DNA from: Sphingomonas sp. SCN 67-18
GTDB taxonomy: Bacteria; Pseudomonadota; Alphaproteobacteria; Sphingomonadales; Sphingomonadaceae
NCBI RefSeq assembly: GCF_001724715.1
Contig: NZ_MEFG01000005.1
Span: 51,864-115,863, forward strand
Direction: 5' to 3'
Length of the DNA: 64,000 nt
Shown here: positions 7,921-14,323 of the stretch, piece by piece
How the letters are laid out: every line of letters starts with the position of its first letter
Position numbering within the stretch: position 1 is the first letter of the stretch
The notes under the pieces: model-generated
What the model was told of the DNA's origin: nothing
Seen by the model: the letters and a program-made list of their open reading frames with translations, nothing else
Databases searched by the model: none
Made by a program: the position numbers and the translations under genes

Positions 7921-8144
7921 AGCACACCACCGATCCACGAGGCGCACCCGGCCACGAAAGCCACTGCCGCCAGCTTGTAGAGCGTCGGAATAACGTCGAT
8001 ACGGGAGAGCAGGGGGCCAGAGCCATCGCTTGAACGTGAGCTGGCGGCGTGGTTAGCGCCGGCCCGCAACACCTGCTCACCCGACAAACGATGCTCTGGC
8101 TGTCCGGTGACCAAACCGGACCTGGGGAAATCGGGGCGGGTCAT
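7917..8144 (-). CDS. Small phage protein with C-terminal membrane helix
   Basis: 75 residues starting MTRPDFPRSGLVTGQPEHRL, with a hydrophobic C-terminal segment (LYKLAAVAFVAGCASWIGGV). Coupled to neighbours by ATGA and GTGA overlaps. No family recognised. Confidence 0.55.
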   Translation of the reverse strand: MTRPDFPRSGLVTGQPEHRLSGEQVLRAGANHAASSRSSDGSGPLLSRIDVIPTLYKLAAVAFVAGCASWIGGVL

Positions 8145-8422
8145 GCGTCACCGCCTTTGGCGCGTTCGGCGGCATCTCGTGCGGCGACCGCCTGAACCTC
8201 TGCTGCCTTGTGTTCAGTAATTGCGTTTATGATGTCTGAGCGAAGCTTATTCAGGCCGCGATTTTCATCGATCAGATCGCTGACAACCTCTCCGCTGCGC
8301 TTCAACAGGGCTCGCTGCGCTTTGAACCGGCCGATGCCCGATTGAAGTGACTTCAAGTCGTCCAGATAGGCCAGCGCGCGCAAAATCGGAGCGTTCCCGA
8401 ACATGAATGGACGGCCGCTCAT
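8141..8422 (-). CDS. Hypothetical phage protein, helical
   Basis: 93 residues, mostly alpha-helical with heptad character (LAYLDDLKSLQSGIGRFKAQ; ITEHKAAEVQAVAARDAAER). Start ATG at 8422 overlaps the preceding stop. Part of the leftward early operon; no known domain. Confidence 0.6.
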   Translation of the reverse strand: MSGRPFMFGNAPILRALAYLDDLKSLQSGIGRFKAQRALLKRSGEVVSDLIDENRGLNKLRSDIINAITEHKAAEVQAVAARDAAERAKGGDA

Positions 8423-8745
8423 ATGCCGGTCGCCTTGGCGATGGCGGCGTCCGCATCGCTATCTATGGCGATCCGCAATTCAGCGTACTGCTGCGCGCCC
8501 GACTTCTCGAACTCGAAGCGTCCGTCCTTGGTGATATCGACGCCGAACAGGTGCTGCATCAGATGCGCGCCAGCTTTGTTTGCCAATTCGATCGAAACGC
8601 CTGTTGCATCCATGACCGGCATCGCAAGATTACAGTGCCAACCCCAAGCGTATTCGGGGTCAGCAGTCATCGCATCTCTCAGCGTCGTGAGTGCGGCTTC
8701 CAGGTCCTCAAACGGCCCCGGCGTATGTTCTGCGCTATGCGTCAT
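8419..8745 (-). CDS. Hypothetical phage protein
   Basis: 108 residues with an AWGWHCNLAMPVMDATGVS core followed by ANKAGAHLMQHLFGVDITKD, a pattern I have seen in uncharacterised phage proteins, and an acidic helical C-terminus. Start ATG at 8745 has AGGAATCGAAGG immediately upstream, a good ribosome binding site inside the end of the preceding gene. Function unknown. Confidence 0.65.
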   Translation of the reverse strand: MTHSAEHTPGPFEDLEAALTTLRDAMTADPEYAWGWHCNLAMPVMDATGVSIELANKAGAHLMQHLFGVDITKDGRFEFEKSGAQQYAELRIAIDSDADAAIAKATGI

Positions 8746-8911
8746 CCTTCGATTCCTCGTTCAGTCGTCGCGCGACAGGGCCAGCAGCAAGCAGCCAGCG
8801 CACAGCGGGGGTTTCGGCGGTCATCCGGTCCAGCGCGTCGGCCAGTGGATGTGCGAACGGATCACGCTCAACGCTGCGACGGCAGGCGGCCTGTGTGCGG
8901 GCACGGCTCAT
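8735..8911 (-). CDS. 58-residue phage protein
   Basis: A short frame beginning MSRARTQAACRRSVERDPFA and ending RRLNEESKDDA. Its ATG overlaps the stop of the upstream gene (ATGA) and its own 3' end supplies the ribosome binding site of the next gene with an 11-bp overlap, so it fits the continuous coupled chain. No domain recognised. Confidence 0.6.
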   Translation of the reverse strand: MSRARTQAACRRSVERDPFAHPLADALDRMTAETPAVRWLLAAGPVARRLNEESKDDA

Positions 8912-9153
8912 AGCCAGACACCCGATCCATCGCTCATGGGCGTCAGCATGTTGCCGATCGGACCGCGCCGATCGTCCTCACGGATTTCCTCAGCGAGAGA
9001 GTCCAGTCCGGCGTCCAGCTGGTCGTATCCAAGGCGATAACCGCTAAAACGTTCAGCGCCGACGCGGAGAACTTCGATCATCACCGCGTCGGGCAGTGTG
9101 TCGAACGCCGCCAAGATCACCGCCTTGGTCGCAGGGAGGCTGAGGGTGCGCAT
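8908..9153 (-). CDS. Hypothetical phage protein
   Basis: 81 residues from the ATG at 9153, which overlaps the stop of the pentapeptide-repeat gene (TGATG). It starts [20 protein letters not shown], has an acidic C-terminal half with DQLDAGLDSLAEEIREDDRR, and matches no family I recognise. Confidence 0.6.
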   Translation of the reverse strand: MRTLSLPATKAVILAAFDTLPDAVMIEVLRVGAERFSGYRLGYDQLDAGLDSLAEEIREDDRRGPIGNMLTPMSDGSGVWL

Positions 9154-9842
9154 CACGCGGCGTCCAGCCCGGCGGGTACGCCATCGGGATCGACACCGCT
9201 CAGCCGGCACCACTCCAATGCCCATTCCAGCGCCTTCTGGGCAGCGTAGCCACCGCCGGTATCATCGCCGGGCTTGTCTCCCTCGGAGATCATCGCGAAC
9301 CAAATTTCGGCCGGATTGTTGGCGTTATGATCCAGCGTGGAATATGGCGTAGCGGACAAATTCGCGAGCGTACCGACGAGGCACGCGCATTCGCCTTCGT
9401 ATTGAGAACCATTGATCCTTCCCGCCCGGAGGGCTGCGATAAGGCCCGGCACCTCGGTCTGATTCTGCGTGAGCGTCATCCACATGTCAGCTTTGAAGGC
9501 TCGCAGGTTGGCGTCGCTCAGGTTGGCGCCGCTCAGGTTGGCGTCGCTCAGGTCGGCGTCGCTCAGGTTGGCGTCGCTCAGGTCGGCGCCGCTCAGGTTG
9601 GCGTCGCTCAGGTTGGCGTCGCTCAGGTTGGCGCGGCTCAGGTTGGCGCGGCTCAGGTCGGCGCCGCTCAGGTTGGCGTCGCTCAGGTTGGCGTCGCTCA
9701 GGTAGGCGCGCTCTTTCAACGCCCAACGGACAGCCAGACCAAGTTTTACAGACGGAGGCGCGTCAGGAGCGCAGTTGATTTCGGCCGTTACCTGGACCTC
9801 TCCGGTCCATCGGTTGCGGATTTCGAATTTCTCGGTTGCCAC
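9153..9842 (-). CDS. Pentapeptide-repeat protein
   Basis: A 229-residue protein with a GTG start at 9842 preceded by GGGAG. Residues about 44-113 are 14 perfect-register pentapeptides of the A(N/D)LS(D/G/R) type, which fold as a right-handed quadrilateral beta-helix; some such proteins (MfpA, Qnr) mimic DNA and protect gyrase. Flanking domains are globular: the N-terminal [20 protein letters not shown] and a C-terminal region with [15 protein letters not shown]. It is the first gene of the leftward early operon, directly behind the operator-controlled promoter, where anti-host or anti-restriction genes often sit. Function is inferred only from fold and position. Confidence 0.85.
   Translation of the reverse strand: MATEKFEIRNRWTGEVQVTAEINCAPDAPPSVKLGLAVRWALKERAYLSDANLSDANLSGADLSRANLSRANLSDANLSDANLSGADLSDANLSDADLSDANLSGANLSDANLRAFKADMWMTLTQNQTEVPGLIAALRAGRINGSQYEGECACLVGTLANLSATPYSTLDHNANNPAEIWFAMISEGDKPGDDTGGGYAAQKALEWALEWCRLSGVDPDGVPAGLDAA
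9504..9713. repeat. 14 tandem 15-bp units inside the pentapeptide gene
   Basis: Fourteen head-to-tail copies of a 15-mer of the form CAGGTYGGCGYCGCT (plus strand), with almost no synonymous variation. The DNA itself is nearly homogeneous, suggesting recent unit duplication or strong gene conversion. It is coding, not CRISPR. Confidence 0.9.
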
Positions 9843-9899
9843 GTTGATCTCCCAGTTCGCCGTCTCGCGTGCCGAAGCAGGTCAGGCGGTGTGGGAGTG

Positions 9900-9928
9900 A
9901 TAATGCACATGTGCAGTTCTGGGGTCAA
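9900..9928 (-). promoter_or_regulatory. Leftward early promoter (PL-like)
   Basis: On the minus strand a -35 box TTGACC (9928-9923), a 17-bp spacer and a -10 box CATTAT (9905-9900) face the pentapeptide gene. The palindromic operator at 9904-9915 covers the spacer/-10 region, so bound repressor would block it. Confidence 0.7.
9904..9915. promoter_or_regulatory. Operator, left pair, site 1
   Basis: Perfect 12-bp palindrome TGCACATGTGCA, identical to the site at 12819-12830 beside the repressor and Cro-like genes. Overlaps the leftward promoter. Confidence 0.75.
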
Positions 9929-9936
9929 CAGATAAA

Positions 9937-9948
9937 TGCACATATGCA
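9937..9948. promoter_or_regulatory. Operator, left pair, site 2
   Basis: TGCACATATGCA, matching the same half-sites as the other operators. Centre-to-centre distance from site 1 is 33 bp, about three helical turns. A weak rightward -10 (TTTAAT at 9952-9957) follows it. Confidence 0.7.
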
Positions 9949-9992
9949 GCATTTAATCTCGACCGCGACGAATCGGCGTGCTATCAAAGGGC

Positions 9993-10205
9993 ATGGACAA
10001 GGGAAGCGACCGGCTCGACAGCGCCGCCTACAAGCAGGCTCTCTATTTTGGGCTGGCATTCTTAGGGGCGGCGACGCTTTTGCGGCCGATCGTCGTCTTT
10101 GCGGCCCATGTCACTCTCGGCAGCCTTGGATATTCGATACAGAGCGAACATCACGAGAGTAATGCCGGCGAGGATGCCCACTGCGAGCGTGCCATTGATC
10201 GGTAA
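9993..10205 (+). CDS. Possible small membrane protein (low support)
   Basis: 70 residues from an ATG with AAAGGG upstream: MDKGSDRLDSAAYKQALYFG followed by a hydrophobic helix around LAFLGAATLLRPIVVFAAHV. The last third is antisense to the end of the membrane-protein gene on the other strand and looks less natural. It would be read from the operator region rightward. Either this or the opposite-strand gene could be real, or both, overlapping tail to tail. Confidence 0.3.
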   Translation: MDKGSDRLDSAAYKQALYFGLAFLGAATLLRPIVVFAAHVTLGSLGYSIQSEHHESNAGEDAHCERAIDR

Positions 10206-10418
10206 GGCCGTGAAAAGGGCGATCGCGATGATCGTCCATGCGGCGACGAGCATAAGCCAGTGAAGTTCGCCTAACAGCCGTTGAAGCGATTTTGGGTGAT
10301 GCCAAGCGAGCCAACCCGCGCCGCCGACAACCAGCAGCACCCCGCCCGATAGAAGCGTGGGTATTTCGAGCAATGTGGGTCCCGCCATGCCTGTCATCTC
10401 GCTATGCCTATGGAGCAT
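10062..10418 (-). CDS. Small membrane protein in the immunity region
   Basis: About 118 residues from the ATG at 10418 (later Met codons at 10397 and 10388 are possible). Three hydrophobic segments are visible: LLSGGVLLVVGGAGWLAW, LMLVAAWTIIAIALFTAL and TLAVGILAGITLVMFALY, followed by a Lys/Arg-rich tail. It lies on the repressor strand between the two operator pairs, where lambda-like phages keep lysogen-expressed exclusion genes. A superinfection-exclusion role is a guess from position and membrane topology. Confidence 0.55.
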   Translation of the reverse strand: MLHRHSEMTGMAGPTLLEIPTLLSGGVLLVVGGAGWLAWHHPKSLQRLLGELHWLMLVAAWTIIAIALFTALPINGTLAVGILAGITLVMFALYRISKAAESDMGRKDDDRPQKRRRP

Positions 10419-10498
10419 CTCGTATGCGGCCGAGTCGAACCAAGGGGTTTCGCGGGTATGTGGAGCAGGTGCGGGCAATACGCGGGATTTAAGCCGAT

Positions 10499-10693
10499 AT
10501 GACTGATGACATGGGATTGATCGCGGACGTGGCCATTATCGCCCTGGGTGTTGAGGCACGGAGGGTAGAAGCCGTTGCCTTTGATTTGGAGAACAGCCCA
10601 GCTCGCGATCAACTCGTCGATATTGCAGAACGCATGCGCGATGTTGAGGAATTGCTGCGGCAGCGGATCAAGAAGCTGGCCCGAGAGAGTTAG
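10499..10693 (+). CDS. Hypothetical 64-residue protein
   Basis: Starts MTDDMGLIADVAIIALGVEA and ends in a heptad-rich helix (DIAERMRDVEELLRQRIKKL). Divergent from the membrane-protein gene. No good ribosome binding site and no family; the composition is nevertheless protein-like. Confidence 0.4.
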   Translation: MTDDMGLIADVAIIALGVEARRVEAVAFDLENSPARDQLVDIAERMRDVEELLRQRIKKLARES

Positions 10694-10837
10694 GTTGTCC
10701 GCAGGTTACGTGTTCAGCACTCTACGAGTCGCAAGCTGCGGACGAGGCCACGTTATGAGGTGTGACTGGGGCGCGTTGTGCCGGAGATCACATGGCAAAA
10801 AATGCCCGGCGACGTGCACCGGGCCAGGGGAGGACAG

Positions 10838-11287
10838 TTACGCTGCGTTAGCGACTTGCCAACGGTCATGCTTCTCGCGAAGTCTTACTTGCGGCTTGTC
10901 GATGCTATCGAGCGCAACGAGACGCTCAATCATTCTTCGTATAGAGCCATCTCCACCAACATACTCGGTGTAAAGCGCTCTTAGCAACCGATCAGCGGGG
11001 CCGCTGATAGGCCGCGAGCGGGCACGCTCCCAACGACCGATCGCTTGTTCTTCAACGCCGATGATCTCAGCCAGGTTGCGCTGGGTCATCTCCATCTCAA
11101 TGCGGAGGAAGCGCAGCTCTGCACCATTGATGCTGTTTGGCATGGACACGATCCAGTTGCCGATCAGCTTGTGCAAGCCCTCGGTGTCCTTGATCGATAG
11201 TCCCTCGCCATACGGCGTCTGATGAACGGTGAAACCGTTCTCCAAATACACGTTGTCGAGACCGCTCTCCGTATAGTGGTAAGCCAT
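10838..11287 (-). CDS. HTH antitoxin (MqsA-like) of a type II TA pair
   Basis: A 149-residue protein with a C-terminal helix-turn-helix: GAELRFLRIEMEMTQRNLAE, IIGVEEQAIGRWERARSRPI, then RLLRALYTEY. This is the arrangement in MqsA-type antitoxins, but the N-terminus lacks the CxxC zinc pairs of canonical MqsA. It follows the DUF4258 toxin gene after 12 bp on the same strand, the toxin-first order seen in mqsRA-like pairs. It would bind toxin and repress the shared promoter. Confidence 0.8.
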   Translation of the reverse strand: MAYHYTESGLDNVYLENGFTVHQTPYGEGLSIKDTEGLHKLIGNWIVSMPNSINGAELRFLRIEMEMTQRNLAEIIGVEEQAIGRWERARSRPISGPADRLLRALYTEYVGGDGSIRRMIERLVALDSIDKPQVRLREKHDRWQVANAA

Positions 11288-11299
11288 CTCAAATCCCCA

Positions 11300-11608
11300 T
11301 CAAAAAGTAGTAATAACAATAACCTTGGATGGCCAATCGATAGCCACCACGCACGTTAGCTCTTGGCCGGCTGCATGCCGAAACATAGACACCTGCCAAT
11401 TACCGTGAGAATTCATAAACGGTCCTTCTTGAATTGTTCCTTTCCTCACACACGCTTCTATCTGAGAGCGAGATATCTTCCGCTGCCTCCTGCGATCTTT
11501 TGCGTGCCTGATAACGACTATGTTACCGCTTTCGGCTGCAATTTCCCGGATCATTTTAAGGGCGCGATGAGCCGAAAGCCCAAGCTGAACAATCTCTGCC
11601 TCTGCCAT
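11300..11608 (-). CDS. DUF4258-family toxin
   Basis: A 102-residue basic protein from the ATG at 11608 (a TTG one codon upstream is also in frame). It has the pattern of DUF4258 toxins: a first helix, VVIRHAKDRRRQRKISRSQI with the conserved H-x-x-x-R, a central GPFMNSHGNWQVSMFRH strand pair and a C-terminal CVVAIDWPSKVIVITTF. These resemble RelE/MqsR-type ribonuclease folds. It is paired with the HTH antitoxin gene behind it. The surrounding DNA is noticeably more AT-rich than the phage core, consistent with a gained cassette. Confidence 0.8.
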   Translation of the reverse strand: MAEAEIVQLGLSAHRALKMIREIAAESGNIVVIRHAKDRRRQRKISRSQIEACVRKGTIQEGPFMNSHGNWQVSMFRHAAGQELTCVVAIDWPSKVIVITTF

Positions 11609-11611
11609 CAA

Positions 11612-11642
11612 CCTATCATATTGATAGGCTCAGAAACGTCAA
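11612..11642 (-). promoter_or_regulatory. Toxin-antitoxin promoter and palindromic operator
   Basis: Minus-strand -35 TTGACG (11642-11637), 16-bp spacer, -10 TATGAT (11620-11615). The -10 is buried in the palindrome CCTATCATATTGATAGG (11612-11628), a likely antitoxin-binding site. Transcription would begin about at the toxin ATG (11608), making the mRNA nearly leaderless. Confidence 0.65.
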
Positions 11643-11824
11643 CAACCAATCAACGGGATAGTTCCGCTCAATCCGGCGCCGCTTGCCCTGTAGGAAAATT
11701 CCTATCAGAACAAACCCGGAACGATCCTCCGAGTCGCTAAGGAAATGTCAGCCTTTGCGCGGGACGATACGCTACCGTTCTGATGGGGAGGCGTTGATGG
11801 CGTCGAATATGACTGCTCTCGACA

Positions 11825-12157
11825 TCAGACATCAGTAGGAAATGCAGATGAGAAATGAACAGGGATAGATCCATCTGTATGAAATGCGCCAGGCTCACAC
11901 CAAAATCCCATATGGGGGTCTGGTAACTTTCCCATTTCCGCGCTTGAAGCTCGATAATTCGCGTTCAACAATCGTGCCGCCATTTGACAATTGTTTAGAT
12001 TGTAAGCGGGATTGCTTTCTTTCGCATTGAAAGTTGCCCAATGCACACGCGCCCCAGGGTCGAAGATCGAACTGCGGTACAGGGTATAATTCGAGCCGCT
12101 GTCTGCGCCGCATCCAGACAGGGCGGCGGCTGCGCACATCGGAATTGCCAGTCTCAT
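11825..12157 (-). CDS. Prophage lipoprotein
   Basis: 110 residues from the ATG at 12157 with GGAGGGA upstream. A short signal sequence ends in the lipobox LSGC (cysteine about residue 17). The mature part has two further cysteines (NNCQMAARLLNANYRAS and MGFWCEPGAF) that could form a disulfide. It lies downstream of the repressor on the same strand with 148 bp between, the place of lysogen-expressed genes such as rex in lambda. A role in surface alteration or superinfection exclusion is plausible but not shown. Confidence 0.7.
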   Translation of the reverse strand: MRLAIPMCAAAALSGCGADSGSNYTLYRSSIFDPGARVHWATFNAKESNPAYNLNNCQMAARLLNANYRASSAEMGKLPDPHMGFWCEPGAFHTDGSIPVHFSSAFPTDV

Positions 12158-12305
12158 TGCGGGACTCCCTCCTGTTGACTTGTTGGATCGAAAAAATGAG
12201 AACGCAACGAGAACAATCGGGGGGAGGGTTTCGGCGCGATGATGATCCGCGACACGCCAGGCTGCGGGGCGGGGTGTGATCCATGCTCCCTCGAGTGCGC
12301 GCTGA

Positions 12306-12779
12306 TCACTGCTTGTCGTGATGCTGTGTGGCGGGAGCTTGAAATGGCTCGCCGCCATGTGTCGCTTCGTCGATCGGATCATTCCGTAGGGGAACTGATG
12401 CGCCTGCGAGAACAATTGGCAGAAACCGAGCTAGCTTTACAGCGAGTTCATTTACGAGATCGGCGCGTCCGGACGCCGTCAGCGCCGCGCCCAGCGCCGC
12501 TATCATCCTTTCTCCACTAGGGAGTGCAATGGATTGGTGTTCCGAGAAATACTCGAGAATGGACGGCTCGCCTAAAGCACGCGCGAGCGCATCGATCGTC
12601 GGTATTGTTGTGACCGACGTGTAGTCTGGCTTTACCGCGCGACTGATGGTTGTGTCTGCGCCGAGTTCCGCTCGCTCCGCCCACTCTCTGAAATTGACGC
12701 CATGCTTCACTCGCATGCGCTCAATCCAGGCGGCGATAATTTTCTGTTCGTCCCTCACGGCTGATGAATAGCACTGCAT
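12306..12779 (-). CDS. CI-like phage repressor
   Basis: About 157 residues from the ATG at 12779; a longer frame to 12815 exists but would run through the operators. The N-terminal half carries an HTH: QKIIAAWIERMRVKHGVNFR, EWAERAELGADTTISRAVKP, then IDALARALGEPS. The C-terminal half is helical and lacks the Ser/Lys autoprotease residues of LexA/S24 repressors, so RecA-triggered self-cleavage is not expected from sequence. Divergent from the Cro-like gene across a double-operator region. With a transcription start predicted at the ATG it may be translated from a leaderless mRNA. Confidence 0.75.
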   Translation of the reverse strand: MQCYSSAVRDEQKIIAAWIERMRVKHGVNFREWAERAELGADTTISRAVKPDYTSVTTIPTIDALARALGEPSILEYFSEHQSIALPSGERMIAALGAALTASGRADLVNELAVKLARFLPIVLAGASVPLRNDPIDEATHGGEPFQAPATQHHDKQ

Positions 12780-12795
12780 AGCTGCACCTACACGC

Positions 12796-12807
12796 TGCAC
12801 ATAAGCA
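12796..12807. promoter_or_regulatory. Operator, right pair, site 1
   Basis: TGCACATAAGCA, one mismatch from perfect symmetry; lies in the spacer of the leftward repressor promoter. Confidence 0.65.
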
Positions 12808-12818
12808 TCTTGCAATAC

Positions 12819-12830
12819 TGCACATGTGCA
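12819..12830. promoter_or_regulatory. Operator, right pair, site 2
   Basis: Perfect palindrome TGCACATGTGCA, identical to 9904-9915; lies in the spacer of the rightward Cro-side promoter. Confidence 0.75.
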
Positions 12831-12845
12831 GCTACGATGCCGGGC

Positions 12846-13067
12846 ATGATAGACCCCCTCGACCCGTCTACGCTCAAAGATGCCCGCGAAAGAGCAGGCT
12901 TAAGTCGAGCGGAACTCGCCAGTCTTGCCGCAGTGAGTGAGACCACAATTCTCCGCATCGAAAAGCGAGAGGTTGATCCGCGGTTGGATGGGACTTGGGC
13001 GCCGCTAGTGCGCGCGATTCAAACGACAACAAAAACCACCCCCTCTGCCGAAGCGAGGCCAGCATGA
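12846..13067 (+). CDS. Cro-like HTH regulator
   Basis: 73 residues from the ATG at 12846; an ATG at 12837 is in frame but falls inside the predicted -10 box. It is a compact XRE-type HTH: LKDARERAGLSRAELASLAA, VSETTILRIEKREVDPRL, then a short tail. First gene of the rightward early operon and divergent from the repressor, the classical position of Cro. No Shine-Dalgarno is present, consistent with a leaderless message. ATGA coupling to the next gene. Confidence 0.75.
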   Translation: MIDPLDPSTLKDARERAGLSRAELASLAAVSETTILRIEKREVDPRLDGTWAPLVRAIQTTTKTTPSAEARPA

Positions 13068-13351
13068 GCGGGCAGGGCGAGCGCACTGCTCCAAAATCCA
13101 CCCAACAGAAAGGAACTGCCGTGCGAAATGCCGAAGAACGGGAGCTTGCGGCCCAGTGTCTCGAACTGGCGACCTCGCGCGAACACGGCGACCCCGTAAA
13201 GGAGGCCGCGCGCTATTTGGATTTCGTGCTGGGTAAGTTCGATCCCGAGAAATGTCGCGATGATCCGCTGAATATTCTCCGTGCTGAATTGCGCAGGATT
13301 GACCCGGACAACGCCCGCCTTCGATTTGTTGATGAGCTGTATCGTGTCTGA
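13064..13351 (+). CDS. Hypothetical early phage protein
   Basis: 95 residues, start ATG at 13064 overlapping the Cro-like stop. After a polar N-terminus it is a two-helix hydrophilic protein (EERELAAQCLELATSREHGD; EAARYLDFVLGKFDPEKC). No recognised family; position suggests a regulatory or replication accessory role. Confidence 0.6.
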   Translation: MSGQGERTAPKSTQQKGTAVRNAEERELAAQCLELATSREHGDPVKEAARYLDFVLGKFDPEKCRDDPLNILRAELRRIDPDNARLRFVDELYRV

Positions 13352-13352
13352 G

Positions 13353-13538
13353 CTAATCCGCCCTGAGACCGCCGATGTCCACTTCGGCGACGGCGTCCTT
13401 GAATCGCAGATAGACGTTGAGGATCTGCGCTTCAATCGGACGAGACGGATCGATCCGTTGTTCCGGTCCTCTGCGGCTCGCCCACGCGGCTGTGAGTTGG
13501 GCTGCGACAAGCGCGGCGGTGTCTTGAGCGATCGCCAT
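13353..13538 (-). CDS. Hypothetical 61-residue protein on the opposite strand
   Basis: A leftward frame inside the otherwise rightward early region: MAIAQDTAALVAAQLTAAWA at the N-terminus and QILNVYLRFKDAVAEVDIGG near the end. It is convergent with the preceding gene (stops 1 base apart). The sequence looks like a folded helical protein, whereas the sense-strand frame across the same DNA does not. Confidence 0.45.
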   Translation of the reverse strand: MAIAQDTAALVAAQLTAAWASRRGPEQRIDPSRPIEAQILNVYLRFKDAVAEVDIGGLRAD

Positions 13539-13662
13539 CGAATAGAGTCCTTCGTATCGTTTCCCCTTCGATACGATAGGCCGAACCGGGGAGGGCGCAA
13601 GTTCTCCCCGGAGAGGACTGCGGCATGATCTGGCATCAGCCCGCATCCCCGGCGGCAGCAGC

Positions 13663-13749
13663 GTGACGGTCGCGGCGATCCTTCTGGTCGGCTTCGTGGT
13701 CGTCATCGCCATCTTTGGCGACCCCCATGACCCAGACGGGTGGCTTTGA
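13663..13749 (+). CDS. Possible 28-residue membrane peptide
   Basis: GTG start at 13663, sequence with a single hydrophobic helix (TVAAILLVGFVVVIAIFG) and an acidic tail. A 13-codon frame (13625-13666) with a good GAGAGG site precedes it and ends in GTGA overlap, which could deliver ribosomes. Tentative. Confidence 0.35.
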   Translation: MTVAAILLVGFVVVIAIFGDPHDPDGWL

Positions 13750-13863
13750 ATGGGCCCGCATCTCCAACTGCCTGCGCGAAAGCACTCCTTTGATCTGCTG
13801 TCCGACCGTCACTGGCCGGAGCGTCCGTTCCTTTCTCATGCTGGAGATTTAGACCGTGGGTAA
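13750..13863 (+). CDS. Possible 37-residue phage peptide
   Basis: ATG at 13750 directly follows the previous stop (TGAATG) and the stop TAA overlaps the start of the next HTH gene. Contains HSFDLLSDRHWPERPFLSH. Coupling on both sides supports translation; no function known. A 67-residue frame runs antisense here. Confidence 0.4.
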   Translation: MGPHLQLPARKHSFDLLSDRHWPERPFLSHAGDLDRG

Positions 13864-14323
13864 CAAGCCGTCAGTACAAGACAGCCCGATCGTCTCGCAT
13901 GATCGTACCACTACCGTAATCAAACGGCAGCTTCACATTGCGGTCAATGTCGAGCGGCGTTTCACCGTCCAGCAGATCGCGGACGAAAGCGGCGTCAGCA
14001 AGGACACGATCGCGTCCTACATGCGCAATGACGGGCCGAAAGAGCCCAGCCTGTCGCGGGCGCTTTCTATCGCGGTCGTTCTCGGCAAGCCGTCGGTTCG
14101 CGCGATCATGGCGCTCATCGGTTATTCGGCATGCCCTTTGGACGAGCCCGAGGCACTGCGGCCGATGCAGATTGTCGCGAACGGGATGCAGCACTTCGCG
14201 GTTATCGCGCGGTGCGCGGCCGACAACCGGATCGACCACACTGAGGAAAAAATCACCACGGACGCGGCGGATGCGCTGATCGCCACGGTCCTTCCTCTGT
14301 CCAGCGCAGGGAGGGCTGCATGA
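13856..14323 (+). CDS. HTH phage regulator
   Basis: 155 residues from a GTG at 13856. An HTH is evident: RRFTVQQIADESGVSKDTIA followed by SYMRNDGPKEPSLSRALSIA and VLGKPSVRAIMALIGYSA. The C-terminal third is helical with no metal or catalytic motif. A position between the Cro-like gene and the replication genes is typical of a CII- or O-type regulator. It would act on phage transcription or replication; the target is unknown. ATGA overlap with the next gene. Confidence 0.7.
   Translation: MGNKPSVQDSPIVSHDRTTTVIKRQLHIAVNVERRFTVQQIADESGVSKDTIASYMRNDGPKEPSLSRALSIAVVLGKPSVRAIMALIGYSACPLDEPEALRPMQIVANGMQHFAVIARCAADNRIDHTEEKITTDAADALIATVLPLSSAGRAA

Larger units (their letters stand above)
12787..12838. 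promoter_or_regulatory. Divergent immunity promoters sharing one -35 box
   Basis: The palindrome TTGCAA (12810-12815) reads as a -35 box on both strands. Rightward: 17-bp spacer, then TACGAT (12833-12838). Leftward: 17-bp spacer, then TGTAGG (12792-12787). Each spacer contains one operator. Predicted starts fall on or beside the ATGs at 12846 and 12779. Confidence 0.6.

Noticed and set aside
9504..9713. Regular short repeats suggesting a CRISPR array
   Set aside because: The 15-bp units are contiguous without spacers, stay in frame and encode pentapeptide repeats.
10062..10205. Homology between the two overlapping opposite-strand frames (both contain DSAAY)
   Set aside because: The shared five residues come from different DNA and are probably coincidence.
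13636..13839. A 67-codon minus-strand frame
   Set aside because: It lacks a ribosome site and is antisense to short frames that are coupled to their neighbours.
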